A stretch of 64,000 nt of DNA from Paraburkholderia phosphatilytica (GTDB lineage Bacteria > Pseudomonadota > Gammaproteobacteria > Burkholderiales > Burkholderiaceae). The notes under the pieces are model-generated. The model was not told the origin of the DNA, made no database searches, and saw only the letters and a program-made list of their open reading frames with translations. Location of the stretch: positions 248,001 through 312,000 of the forward strand of contig NZ_QQOA01000003.1 of assembly GCF_003443895.1 (NCBI RefSeq), read 5' to 3'. The translations under genes were made by a program, and so were the position numbers. Positions 8,864 to 17,397 of the stretch are shown here, one piece after another; within the stretch, counting starts at the first letter, position 1; every line of letters starts with the position of its first letter.

Positions 8864-9568
8864 TTATCGGGTCGCCGTCAACACGCTGGCAGCGGCATGC
8901 TGCGTCGCGGCGGGCGCGGCAAGCCCGCAGGCGCCCGCGATCAGCGTCGCGTAGCCGCCGTCGCGGTGTACATCCAGCGCTCGGGGCCGCGACAGGTGCG
9001 CGAGCGGGCGGCCGGTCTCGTCGTAGGAGGTGGTGTCGTCGGTGACGATCGGCGAGGCGAGCGAGCAATCGGCCGTGCCGTGCTGCAGCAACGACGCGAC
9101 GCCGCCCGACCGGTGTGCGTCGGGCAGATAGACGCGATACCAGAACGACACCCGTTCGCCGTCGCGCTTGAGCGTGTGCGACTGCACGTAGCCGCGAAAG
9201 CCGCGCTCGCTCATCACTTGGACCCACCCGTCCGCTGCCGCCGGCACCGTCGGTTCGCGCCACGCCCATTCGCGCAGCGCCACCGACCAGTCCGGCGCAC
9301 ACAGCATCAACACCGACAGCACGAACAGGCCCACGGCGGCCGTGCAGAACACGCCCGTCTGCACGCGTGCGGCGAGCGGCGTGCGCCGCACCGCGAACGG
9401 ATCGAAGCTCGCGAGCGCATGGATCGCGACGCAGCTGACGAACACCAGCGCGAAAAATACGTAGAACGCCGAACGCTGCTGCACGACGACCGTCGCCAGC
9501 GCGCCGAGCGCACCGAGCACCTGCGTCGCGTAGAGCGCTTCCGCCGTCGTTCTGTTGATCGAACCCAT
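8864..9568 (-). CDS. Membrane protein with Adhesin_E-like periplasmic domain
   Basis: 234 aa. Three hydrophobic segments occupy the first half (about 12-30, 33-53 and 70-95). The C-terminal 120 residues look like a small beta domain with the pattern VQVMSERGFRGYVQ..., VSFWYRVYLP, GTADCSLASP, SYDETGRPL and a final Cys, similar to Surface-adhesin E / lipoprotein-type domains found in many Burkholderia small secreted proteins (paired cysteines in DCS and AGACG). The family link is by eye only. It is separated by 199 bp from the GGDEF/EAL gene upstream of that gene's start, so it probably has its own promoter. Confidence 0.55.
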   Translation of the reverse strand: MGSINRTTAEALYATQVLGALGALATVVVQQRSAFYVFFALVFVSCVAIHALASFDPFAVRRTPLAARVQTGVFCTAAVGLFVLSVLMLCAPDWSVALREWAWREPTVPAAADGWVQVMSERGFRGYVQSHTLKRDGERVSFWYRVYLPDAHRSGGVASLLQHGTADCSLASPIVTDDTTSYDETGRPLAHLSRPRALDVHRDGGYATLIAGACGLAAPAATQHAAASVLTATR

Positions 9569-9865
9569 GCCGTGACGTCTGTCGCGCGCAAAATCGCGCG
9601 CCTCCCGCCCCGGTTAACGGCGCAGTGCGCCGCGACCTTTAGGGACCGGCGCGCTGCGCAGCGTGCGATGCAGGCACGCGCCACTGAGCCGGACGGTTTC
9701 GTCCACATCGGTCCGCTGAACGTCACCGCCGATTGGGCCGGTCGTGGCAATGCGCGCTCGCCGCGTGCGCGCACCAAAGTGGATGGCGGACGACGCCACG
9801 TGGAAACCGACCTATGCTTGATCGACAGGCGGTCTTCATCGCGGATCGCGCCGGGGAGTCGAGTC

Positions 9866-10348
9866 GTGCCACGTGCGAGCGCAGCTTCGTCGACGGCAGG
9901 TTGTATTGGGCACCGCCCGGTTGCGATCGTCGTCGCGTGTGCTGCGCTCACCATGCCGGCCTGCGCGGTGGCCATGTTCCGATGCGAAGCCATCGATCGT
10001 TCCGTCAGCTACGCGAGCAGCTTGGTGGCGGGCGCGAAGTGCAGCCGCGTGGACACGCGCTGGACCGCGCCGTCTCCGGTCGCGACTCCATCATCGATCG
10101 GCGCGAGGCCACGCTATGAAGCAAGCTCAGCCGCGACGCAACCGGCACAGCCCGGCGCGTCGATTTCAGCCCTTCCTCCCGTTCGCCGCACAGGCCCGGT
10201 CCGGCGCGGTGTCGGTGTCGGTGTCGGTGAGCCGGTGTCGCAGGCCTCATGTCGCGCCAGAGCGTCGGCGTCGTTGACGGCGTCCAGCCCGCGCCGGGAT
10301 ACGCGGTATGCGTCCGCAACGCCTGATAGGTTCGGCCCTGATACGTGA
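9866..10348 (+). CDS. Possible small secreted Cys-containing protein
   Basis: A GTG at 9866 is preceded by GGGGAG seven bases upstream. The frame gives a credible signal peptide, HRPVAIVVACAALTMPACAVA, followed by MFRCEAIDRSVSYASSL and AKCSRVD, a two-cysteine pattern seen in short secreted Burkholderia proteins. The first 65 codons look real; after that the frame becomes Ser/Ala/Arg-rich and runs fully antisense to the chitin-binding gene at 10005-10472, so its true end is doubtful. One of the two overlapping genes is probably damaged or mis-framed. I do not assign a function. Confidence 0.35.
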   Translation: MPRASAASSTAGCIGHRPVAIVVACAALTMPACAVAMFRCEAIDRSVSYASSLVAGAKCSRVDTRWTAPSPVATPSSIGARPRYEASSAATQPAQPGASISALPPVRRTGPVRRGVGVGVGEPVSQASCRARASASLTASSPRRDTRYASATPDRFGPDT

Positions 10349-10472
10349 CGGTCGTCCCGGCCGTATAGGTCGAACCCTCCTGCCACTCGGCACCCGATGC
10401 ATACATCGACCAGGCCGTCAGCAGGACGAGCGCGAGCGCCGTTTTTCTTGAATGCGTTTTCAGGCTGCGCAT
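10005..10472 (-). pseudogene. Secreted chitin-binding (CBM5/12) protein, probably frameshifted
   Basis: ATG at 10472 has GAGGAGG nine bases upstream. Residues 1-27 form a signal peptide (RKTALALVLLTAWSMYASGA). Residues about 28-72 match carbohydrate-binding module 5/12: AEWQEGSTYTAGTTVTYQG, RTYQALRTHTAYPG and WTPSTTPTLWRD, with the aromatic residues that stack on chitin. After WRDM the frame turns into a His/Arg repeat (HRHRHRHRAG), while the neighbouring frame over the same bases reads a typical PTPTPTP linker. The natural reading is that a frameshift near 10230 broke a linker and removed a downstream domain, leaving a CBM-only product. The remainder to the stop at 10005 has no recognisable domain. 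Confidence 0.55.
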
Positions 10473-10736
10473 GATATTGCGCCTCCTCAACGAGCCTATT
10501 CAGCAATGTTTCAGTTACTTCCTTTCACATCGCCGACCGTACTGGAACGAAAATAATTTATATAGGTATCCGTATGAGATTGATAAACCACCGTACCGCT
10601 TTGCACAAGCCAAACCATTTTTTACATTAGACATCCTATTTAAACATCGAATCCGTTTCCAGACAGGCATTCAATCCTGATCGCCAGTGCAGAATTCAAC
10701 CCGTCGTTTACGGAATCGAATCGACATGACGAAGCC
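10473..10736. other. AT-rich intergenic segment
   Basis: No gene is seen. The stretch from about 10490 to 10680 is clearly more AT-rich than its surroundings (for example AAAATAATTTATATAGG and CATTTTTTACATTAGAC), which fits a promoter region for the minus-strand chitin-binding gene or a small acquired patch. No tRNA-like or repeated element was found in it. Confidence 0.4.
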
Positions 10737-10772
10737 GGTACGGCACGTCGTTCATTCACGACGCGCCGTACC
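10737..10772. terminator. Long hairpin after the disulfide oxidoreductase gene
   Basis: GGTACGGC (10737-10744) pairs with GCCGTACC (10765-10772), and inside it CGTCGT (10746-10751) pairs with ACGACG (10758-10763). Together this is a 15-position stem with one mismatch and a 6-nt loop. It is 49 bp past the stop codon of the minus-strand oxidoreductase. There is no U-tract, so termination is inferred from position. Confidence 0.45.
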
Positions 10773-10820
10773 GCTTCTGGCAAGTGGAAGAGATCGGGCC
10801 GCTTCGCTCGCAGGCAGGCG

Positions 10821-12242
10821 TTACGAAACGCACAACGGTTTGAGGCCTTCGAGCAGTGTTGGGATCAGCTCGCTGATGGTGGGGTGGATGTGCATCGCAC
10901 GCATCAGCGTCGTATACGGTACGCCGGCCGTCATCGTATCGATGAACGTGTGAATGGCCTCGTCGCCCTCGATGCCGAGAATCGTCGCGCCAAGAATCTG
11001 ATGGTTATCGGCGTCGACGAGCACCTTCATGAAGCCGTCGGTCTCGCCGCGCTCACGCGCGCGGCCCACCCGCGACATCGGCATGGTCGCGATCAGCGCG
11101 TCTCGACCGCCCTGACGCACCTCGCTCTCGGACAGCCCGACGCGCGCAAGCGGCGGATCGACGAACACCGCATACGCGGGAATGCGCGTGTCGACGCTGC
11201 GCCGCTCAGTGTGGCCGTCGCCGCTCAGCAGATTGGCCGCCACGATCTGGAAATCGTCGTACGACGTGTGCGTGAATGCGCCTCGTCCGTTCACATCTCC
11301 GATCGCCCACACGCCGGGCGCGTTGGTTCTGAGCTCGCCATCCACTGCAATGATGCCGTGCCGGTCTACCGTGATGCCCGCCGTTTCGAGGCCGAGATCG
11401 TCGGTGTTCGGACGGCGGCCCGTCGCAAACAGCAGATGCGATGCGTCGAGCGGCGCGCAGCCATCCGCAAAGGCGATGTGAACGCCGCCGCTGCCACTTT
11501 GATCAGCCGACTCCAGCCGAGAAGGCTCAACGCCAAAGCGAAATTCGACGCCATCTTTCGTCAGCACGTCCTGCACGCCTTTTGCGAAATCCGCGTCCTC
11601 GCGCGTCAGCACGCGCTCGCCGCGCACGAGCACCGTCACGCGGCTGCCAAAGCGGCGAAACACCTGCGCGAATTCAAGCGCGATATAACTGCTGCCGACG
11701 ATCGCGAGGTGCTCGGGCAGCGTCGTCAGCTCGAGCAGCGAAGCATTGGTGTGATATTGAATCCGGTCGATGCCATCGATCGTCGGCACCACCGCGCGCG
11801 TGCCGGTGTTGATGAAAATTTCGTCTGCTTCTAGCGTTTCGAACACGCGCCCGTCGCGGTCCGTCAAGCTGAGCGTATGCGGACCCGTGAAGCGCGCGTG
11901 CCCGGTGAAGACCGTCACGTTGTCCGCATGACGCAGCCAGGCTTCCACGCCGTCGCGCGACGCGCCGATGATCTCGTCCTTGCGCGCTTTCACCTTCGCA
12001 AGATCCACCGAAATTTCACCAGAGACGAGCACGCCATACTCCGCCGCGTGCCGGGCCACATGGGCCGTCCGCGCGCTGGCAACGTAGCTCTTGGTTGGCG
12101 TGCAGCCGAAGTTCACACAGGTACCGCCGAACGCACCGCGTTCGATCACCGCGGTTTTGCGCCCGCTCTTGCCGAGCCGCACCGCGAGCGGTGCACCGCC
12201 CTGTCCGGTACCGATGACGACTGCGTCGAAACGCTGTGACAT
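10821..12242 (-). CDS. FAD-dependent pyridine nucleotide-disulfide oxidoreductase
   Basis: 473 aa from the ATG at 12242 (MSQRFDAVVIGTGQGGAPLA), which has GGAGG six to seven bases upstream; the 12-residue longer frame lacks an RBS. FAD is bound by GTGQGGAPLA near the N-terminus, the redox-active disulfide is GGTCVNFGCTPTKSY (residues about 40-54), the NAD(P) fold is IVGSSYIALEFAQV (about 172-185) and the second FAD motif is VWAIGDVNGRGAFTH. The C-terminal dimerisation domain has MHIHPTISELIPTLL, with the His-Pro pair expected of active enzymes. It resembles mercuric reductase/dihydrolipoamide dehydrogenase relatives but lacks an N-terminal metal-binding domain and the C-terminal vicinal Cys pair of MerA, so the substrate is open. 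It stands alone. Confidence 0.85.
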   Translation of the reverse strand: MSQRFDAVVIGTGQGGAPLAVRLGKSGRKTAVIERGAFGGTCVNFGCTPTKSYVASARTAHVARHAAEYGVLVSGEISVDLAKVKARKDEIIGASRDGVEAWLRHADNVTVFTGHARFTGPHTLSLTDRDGRVFETLEADEIFINTGTRAVVPTIDGIDRIQYHTNASLLELTTLPEHLAIVGSSYIALEFAQVFRRFGSRVTVLVRGERVLTREDADFAKGVQDVLTKDGVEFRFGVEPSRLESADQSGSGGVHIAFADGCAPLDASHLLFATGRRPNTDDLGLETAGITVDRHGIIAVDGELRTNAPGVWAIGDVNGRGAFTHTSYDDFQIVAANLLSGDGHTERRSVDTRIPAYAVFVDPPLARVGLSESEVRQGGRDALIATMPMSRVGRARERGETDGFMKVLVDADNHQILGATILGIEGDEAIHTFIDTMTAGVPYTTLMRAMHIHPTISELIPTLLEGLKPLCVS

Positions 12243-12386
12243 AAGGTGCCTCCGAAGCCGCGTTGCGGGTTCGAGCATCTTACGCCTGCCTTAAACGATG
12301 CGTTGTGATCGGTCGCCTTTACCTGTCGGCACGATGATCTGGAAAGAAATGCGATCTGGAATTGGGCTCGTCAACTTCGCGTGGGG

Positions 12387-12593
12387 TCACGCGTGGCAGC
12401 CGCCACAAGGGGACCCCCGTCCGACGCCCAGCACACCGCGCGCGCGATGCAGCGCAGCCTGCGCGCCGCGGGTCAGCAGCACGAAGCCGAACTGGCTCAG
12501 GTTGAAGTCCAGTGCTACGAGCAGCTGGACAAGCGCGAGCAACGGCAACACCACGGCTGGGTGATAGAGCTGACGTTCGATCAAGGCTTTCAT
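12387..12593 (-). pseudogene. Remnant of a DHA2-type MFS transporter N-terminus
   Basis: The ATG at 12593 has a good RBS (GAGGGGAGC). The 68-residue product starts MKALIERQLYHPAVVLPLLA and continues LVQLLVALDFN, which matches TM1 of DHA2 drug exporters (typically FLVALDFSIVNVALP). It then jumps to SQFGFVLLTRGAQAALHR, which resembles the loop 2-3 region, as if about 30 residues of TM1-TM2 were deleted, and stops soon after. No further transporter sequence is visible downstream. It is most likely a deletion remnant; a functional small membrane protein cannot be excluded. Confidence 0.4.
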
Positions 12594-12804
12594 GGCGGCT
12601 CCCCTCTCGCGCTGGCTGCTGCGCATGAGCGCCGCAACGGAATTTCGATAGGTGTAATTCTAGGGAGCCGCCTGCAATGGATAAATGCGTGGAACGCGAA
12701 GTCACTTGTCGTGCAAACAGAACAATCGGCGCGATGCGGACAGCCAGCTGACGCGAGGCTGTCCGCACGGTCATCGGCCGCCGCCCGATGTGGCGCCAGC
12801 CGTC

Positions 12805-13428
12805 TCAATCCCGCTCGAGCGGCGCCGCGAGAAACCCCGGCAACGCCTCCGCGCGCGCGGAGAACGCTGCCAGCGCCGGATAGCGCGCCGGGTCGACGAG
12901 GCCCGGCATCAGAAACTGCGTGCAGCGCCATGCCACCGCCACGGTGACGTCCGGCTGCATCACGCGCCCGTCGCAGAGCCACGTGTCGCCGCGCGCCGCC
13001 ACGATCTCCTCGACGACGGCGAATGCCGCGTGCATCTGCCCGCGCAGACGCTCTGTCCACGGCTCGTGCCGCCGCTCGGGCGGCCGCTGGGTACGCTCGT
13101 ACACCTGCTGGATCACTTTCTCGGTGGCCGCGAGCGCGAAGCCGATCACCCGCAGCGCATCGCGCCGCGTGGCCGGCGCCTCCGGCATCAACCGGTGCGC
13201 GGCGGGCACCTTGCTGTCGAGATAGTCGAGAATCAGCGTCGAGTCGATCAGTTGCGTGCCGTCGTCGTCGATCAGCGTCGGCGCCTTCACAACCGGATTG
13301 ATCGCGACGAAGCAATCGAAATCGCGAAACACGGACACGCTGCGATGCTCGAACGGCATCCCGAGCAGTTCCAGCGAAATCGCCACGCGCCGCACATACG
13401 GCGAATCCAGCATGCCGATCAGTTGCAT
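12805..13428 (-). CDS. Glutathione S-transferase family protein
   Basis: 207 aa from the ATG at 13428 (MQLIGMLDSPYVRRVAISLE), directly preceded by GGAGGTGGGA; a 10-codon longer frame has no RBS. The N-terminal thioredoxin-like domain carries SPYVRR at the active-site end of strand 1, NPVVKAPTLIDDDG with the cis-proline, and DSTLILDYLD for the glutathione gamma-glutamyl group. The C-terminal helical domain ends with PALAAFSARAEALPGF. This is a cytosolic bacterial GST; the electrophile is unknown. It is a single gene divergent from the penicillin acylase gene 154 bp away. Confidence 0.87.
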   Translation of the reverse strand: MQLIGMLDSPYVRRVAISLELLGMPFEHRSVSVFRDFDCFVAINPVVKAPTLIDDDGTQLIDSTLILDYLDSKVPAAHRLMPEAPATRRDALRVIGFALAATEKVIQQVYERTQRPPERRHEPWTERLRGQMHAAFAVVEEIVAARGDTWLCDGRVMQPDVTVAVAWRCTQFLMPGLVDPARYPALAAFSARAEALPGFLAAPLERD

Positions 13429-13582
13429 TCCCACCTCCGCGGTTAGCTGCGTCTGCAAAAAGCGTTAGTGTGCACCGCCCACGGACCAGCCGGCCAGCGA
13501 TCGCTTCCGTAGGACGGACGCGTGCCGTAGCGCGGAGACCCGTGCTATGGTCTGAAGCCTTCGACCCGCTCGCCACGACGCC

Positions 13583-16105
13583 ATGCCCCCACGGCCCGCC
13601 CGCCTGCTTCGCAAAGTGTCCGCCTGGTTCGTTGCGCTCGTCGTACTGATCGCCATCCTGCTCGCGATGGCCGCGGCCGGCGTCTGGATCACGATGCGCG
13701 AGAGTTTGCCGCAGCTCGACGGCACCTGGCGATTGCGTCCGCAAGACACACCGGCGGGACTCACGCTGAGCGCGCCCGTCACGATCGAACGCGATGCGCA
13801 GGGCGTGCCGACCGTGCGCGGCGCGAACCGGATGGACGTCGCTTACGCCACCGGCTTCGCGCACGCGCAGGACCGCTTCTTCCAGATGGATCTGCTGCGC
13901 CGCGTGGCCGCGGGCGGGATGTCGGCGCTCGTCGGCGCGGCTGCGTTGCCGCTCGACCGTGCGAACCGGCTGCATCGCTTCCGCGCGCGTGCGCTGGCCG
14001 CGCTGGCCGCGCTGCCGCCCAGCCAGCGCGAACTGCTGGAGCGATACGCGGCCGGCGTCAATGCGGGGCTTGCGTCGTTGAAGACGAAACCGTTCGAATA
14101 CTGGCTGCTACGCACCGATCCGGCAGCGTGGCACGCCGAAGATTCGCTGCTCGTGGTCTACGCGATGTACTTCGATCTGCAGGCTGGCGAAGCGCGTCGC
14201 ATCGTGTCGCGCGCCGCGCTGCGGGAGCGCGTGCCGGCCGCGCTCTTCGCGTTCCTGACGCCCGATGCGAGCCATTGGGACGCACCGCTCGACGGCAATG
14301 TCGCGTTGAATCGCGTGCTGCCTCCGCCACCGATGCGCCCCGAATGGCTGCGCGGTGCGCCTTCCGATGCCGCCGCGCTCGACGAACGCGCGCCGATGGA
14401 CTCGGCCGTCGGCAGCAACGGCTGGGCGGTCGATGCCGCGCACAGCGCGCACGGCGGCGCGCTGCTTTCCTGCGACATGCATCTCGGCCTGTCGCTGCCG
14501 AACATCTGGTATCGCGTGTCGTTCAGCTGGCCCGGTGCGAACGGCGCCGCCGAGCGCGTGACCGGCGTGAGCCTGCCGGGCACGCCGCTCGTGATCGCGG
14601 GCAGCAACGGGCACGTCGCATGGGGCTTCACGAACAGCTACGGTCATTTCATCGACCTGATCGAGCTGCAGCGCAATCCGTCCGATCCGCTGCAATACCA
14701 TTTCGGCGCTGCCCCTGCCGATGCGTCCGCTACACCCGATGCCAGCGCGGCGGACAGCTGGGAGAAGGCCACGGTCGTGCACGAGCGCATCGACGTGCAT
14801 GGCGAGCCGAGCGTCGACCTGCCGGTCGTCGAAACGCGCTGGGGCCCGGAGATCACGGTGGGCTCGCACGTGTACGCGTATCGCTGGGTCGCGCACGACC
14901 CGCAGGCCGTCAACGTGAATCTGCAGCAGCTCGAGGACGCCGGCAACGTCGCCGATGCACTGCATATCGCGCAGACCGCCGGCATCCCCACGCAGAACAT
15001 CATGGTGGCCGACGCGTCGGGCGACATCGGCTGGACGCTCGCCGGTCCGCTGCCGAAGCACGATGACAACGACGATCCGCAGATCACGTCGGCCAGCGCC
15101 GGCGACATGCCGGTCAAGGCAATCGACTATCACGGCTGGAACGGCTATCTCGCGCCCGATGCGTACCCGAAGCGGATCGCGCCCGCATCCGGTCGGCTCT
15201 GGACCGCGAACAACCGCACGTTGCCGCCCGACGAAGCGAAGCTCGTCGGCGATGCCGGCAGCGACCTCGGCGCGCGCGCCACGCAGATCCGCGACGACCT
15301 GTTCGCGCTGCCGCACGCGAGCGAACGCGATCTGCTCGCGGTGCAGACCGACGATCGCGCGTTGTGGATCACGCCGTGGCGCCGCATCGTGCTCGATGCG
15401 CTCGACGACGACGCGGTGAGCGGCCATCCGCAGCGCGCCGCGTTCCGCCGCCTCGTCACGCAGTGGAACGGGCGCGCGGATGCGGACGCGGTCGGCTACC
15501 GGCTGGTGCGCGGCTTCTATTTCTCGATGTACGACGCGTGGTTCGGCGCGCTCGATGCGCAACTGTCCGCAAGCGCCGGCGATTCGCCGCTGAAACCGGA
15601 CTTCGCGTTCGCAAGCTCGCGCCGCGAGGCGGTGATGGAGTCGCTCGCGAAGCATCATGCGTGGGTGCCCGACGCCTTTCCCGACTGGCGTGCGTTCGTG
15701 CTCGCCCGCATCGACCACACGATCGACTCGCTGCCCAAAGGCGTGACGCTCGATGCCGCGCGCTGGGGCGACCACAACCGCGCCGCGATCGCGCATCCGT
15801 TCGCGCGGCTGATTCCCGCATGGCTGCCATGGCTTCGCGATGCGATGAGCGCGCCGCACGATCCGCTGCCCGGCGACATCAACATGCCGCGCGTGCAGTC
15901 GCCCGCGTTCGGCGCGTCGGAGCGGATGGACGTGTCGCCGGGTCACGAAGAGGACGGCATCTTCGAGATGCCGGGCGGCCAGTCGGGCCATCCCCTTTCA
16001 CCGTATTTCCTCGCGGGACACGAAGCGTGGGTGCGCGGCGACGCCACGCCGTTCCTGCCAGGCAAGACAGTGCACCGTCTGCGGCTCGTCGCCGCGTCGC
16101 GCTGA
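13583..16105 (+). CDS. Penicillin amidase family (S45) acylase
   Basis: 840 aa. An N-terminal hydrophobic segment (residues about 16-37) acts as signal/anchor. The alpha-chain region carries VPTVRGANRMDVAYATGFAH. The nucleophile is Ser278 in VGSNGWAVDA, which would become the N-terminus of the 563-residue beta chain after autocleavage, in keeping with family size. Conserved downstream blocks include GVSLPGTPLVIAGSNGHVAWGF, VADASGDIGW and a late GGQSGHP. Family members cleave amide-linked acyl groups from beta-lactams or acyl-homoserine lactones in the periplasm. Gram-negative proteins of this size and layout include AHL acylases (PvdQ, QuiP), so quorum-signal turnover is plausible, but the substrate cannot be read from sequence. 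Confidence 0.88.
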   Translation: MPPRPARLLRKVSAWFVALVVLIAILLAMAAAGVWITMRESLPQLDGTWRLRPQDTPAGLTLSAPVTIERDAQGVPTVRGANRMDVAYATGFAHAQDRFFQMDLLRRVAAGGMSALVGAAALPLDRANRLHRFRARALAALAALPPSQRELLERYAAGVNAGLASLKTKPFEYWLLRTDPAAWHAEDSLLVVYAMYFDLQAGEARRIVSRAALRERVPAALFAFLTPDASHWDAPLDGNVALNRVLPPPPMRPEWLRGAPSDAAALDERAPMDSAVGSNGWAVDAAHSAHGGALLSCDMHLGLSLPNIWYRVSFSWPGANGAAERVTGVSLPGTPLVIAGSNGHVAWGFTNSYGHFIDLIELQRNPSDPLQYHFGAAPADASATPDASAADSWEKATVVHERIDVHGEPSVDLPVVETRWGPEITVGSHVYAYRWVAHDPQAVNVNLQQLEDAGNVADALHIAQTAGIPTQNIMVADASGDIGWTLAGPLPKHDDNDDPQITSASAGDMPVKAIDYHGWNGYLAPDAYPKRIAPASGRLWTANNRTLPPDEAKLVGDAGSDLGARATQIRDDLFALPHASERDLLAVQTDDRALWITPWRRIVLDALDDDAVSGHPQRAAFRRLVTQWNGRADADAVGYRLVRGFYFSMYDAWFGALDAQLSASAGDSPLKPDFAFASSRREAVMESLAKHHAWVPDAFPDWRAFVLARIDHTIDSLPKGVTLDAARWGDHNRAAIAHPFARLIPAWLPWLRDAMSAPHDPLPGDINMPRVQSPAFGASERMDVSPGHEEDGIFEMPGGQSGHPLSPYFLAGHEAWVRGDATPFLPGKTVHRLRLVAASR

Positions 16106-16243
16106 CAGGCTGACGAACTGAAAGCCGTGCGCAACGCGGTAAGACGCTGTCAGATGGCGCCCCTCCTCGCGCGCGAGGCGCGTTGCTATCGTGTCAGCGT
16201 TCTTCTCACGACACGGTCGGGATAATCCGACCCACCGACAGCC

Positions 16244-16672
16244 ATGATTCCGTTCAAAAGATTCACGCTTGCCGCGGTCTTCGTTACCGCCTCCACCGTC
16301 GTCGCGCCCGGTTTCGCCGATGCGCCCAATGCACCCGAAGGTCTGCCCGGCGGCATGCCTGGCGAGATGCCGCATCCGCCGATGGGCGAGCACATGCCGC
16401 ACGGCCCGGGCTTCACCGTGATCAACGATCTCGAACATCTGCAACGGCTCTACGACCTGTCAGGTCGCGAAACGGAGATGAACGCGATCTACCATGAGGT
16501 GCTCGCGAAGACGAACGATCCGATGATCCGCCACTACGTGTACGATGCGCTCGCGCGCAACGAACTGAAGCCTTCGAACGTGGACGAGGCGATCGGCACG
16601 ATCCGCACGAGCCTCAACGAGGACCTCGACACGCTGGCGAAGCATCCGGAGAAGGCGCCCAAGGCGCCGTGA
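16244..16672 (+). CDS. Small secreted protein of unknown function
   Basis: 142 aa. A clear Sec signal peptide (MIPFKRFTLAAVFVTASTVV, cleavage near PGFA) is followed by a Met/Pro/Gly/His-rich stretch (GGMPGEMPHPPMGEHMPHGP) that could bind metal. The remainder is a helical domain of about 80 residues (INDLEHLQRLYDLSGRETEMN ... RHYVYDALARNELKP ... TSLNEDLDTLAKHPE). I recognise no family; short periplasmic helical proteins of this form are common in Burkholderia. It has its own upstream gap of 138 bp and is followed by a strong hairpin. Confidence 0.6.
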   Translation: MIPFKRFTLAAVFVTASTVVAPGFADAPNAPEGLPGGMPGEMPHPPMGEHMPHGPGFTVINDLEHLQRLYDLSGRETEMNAIYHEVLAKTNDPMIRHYVYDALARNELKPSNVDEAIGTIRTSLNEDLDTLAKHPEKAPKAP

Positions 16673-16680
16673 TGGAAGAA

Positions 16681-16708
16681 GCGAGGCGGCACTGCAGTGT
16701 CGCCTCGC
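16681..16708. terminator. Hairpin between convergent genes
   Basis: GCGAGGCG and CGCCTCGC flank a GCACTGCAGTGT core whose CACTG/CAGTG halves also pair, giving a nearly uninterrupted stem of up to 14 bp. It sits nine bases past the stop of the secreted protein gene and before the convergent gene ending at 16734. Confidence 0.6.
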
Positions 16709-16733
16709 GTTGTACTGCAACTCGTGCGCGACG

Positions 16734-17255
16734 CTAGACGAACAGCGACACAAGCCCGCCGATCATCAGGCCCGCGGCCACCCAGCGGCCGGCCGAGTAC
16801 GACTGGTTTTCGTCCTGCTTCGGTTGATCGGGCCGTTCGAGGCCCAGCACGCCATAGGTGAACGATTTCGCGCCGGATGGCGTGGTGGCGCCATCGGCGC
16901 TGTCCGTGGCATCCGGGTCGTCGCTGCCGTCAGTTGAAGCTGAAGCTGAGGCGGCATCGGCAGTAGCGGGATCGGTTGACGTGTCGTCGAAGTCGCTGCC
17001 GTCGTCGGGCGCATCCGCGGCGGTGGATGGGCTGTTGGCCGCGGTATCCCGCGCCGCGGCCGCCGCCCCTTCCGGCGAGATGCTGACCGACACGCCGGGC
17101 GCAGTGGAGCCGGCCTGCGCACTTCCCTGCAAGTCCTGATCCGCGACAGCCGCACTGCCGGCGGCGGACGACGCGGCGCTCGACGAGCCGTCGGACACCT
17201 GATCACGGTACATCGACGGCAAGTTCGCCGCTCCGTATCCGACACTGCTGACCAT
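16734..17255 (-). CDS. Low-complexity protein with C-terminal membrane anchor
   Basis: 173 aa. The first 120 residues are rich in Ser, Ala, Asp and Thr with no hydrophobic core (acidic, predicted disordered). Near the end, KSFTYGVLGLERPDQPKQDE leads to a single C-terminal hydrophobic segment, GRWVAAGLMIGGLVSLFV, which would anchor it tail-first in the membrane. There is no N-terminal signal peptide. No family is recognised. The extreme Ala/Ser/Asp composition follows the GC-rich codon bias, so conservation rather than composition would be needed to show it is a real protein; the RBS-like AGGAGG upstream supports it. Confidence 0.45.
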   Translation of the reverse strand: MVSSVGYGAANLPSMYRDQVSDGSSSAASSAAGSAAVADQDLQGSAQAGSTAPGVSVSISPEGAAAAARDTAANSPSTAADAPDDGSDFDDTSTDPATADAASASASTDGSDDPDATDSADGATTPSGAKSFTYGVLGLERPDQPKQDENQSYSAGRWVAAGLMIGGLVSLFV

Positions 17256-17370
17256 CGCACGCCTCCTGGAAATCCCCGTATTCAGACGCGCTAACGACCT
17301 GCCGGCGCGTGCCCTTTAGGGTTCGTAAGTCTGGGTAAGCAGTTCCTTTGCGACGCCAGCAATGCCGCGC

Positions 17371-17397
17371 AAAAAAATGCCCGCGCAGCGCGCGGGC
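17371..17397 (-). terminator. Rho-independent terminator, minus strand
   Basis: Perfect 8-bp GC-rich stem with an AGC loop and a seven-residue U-tract when read on the minus strand. It has no coding gene upstream on that strand. Confidence 0.75.

Noticed and set aside
14108-15991. Minus-strand open frame of 627 codons inside the acylase gene
   Set aside because: Antisense shadow produced by GC-rich third positions; the plus-strand acylase has all family motifs.
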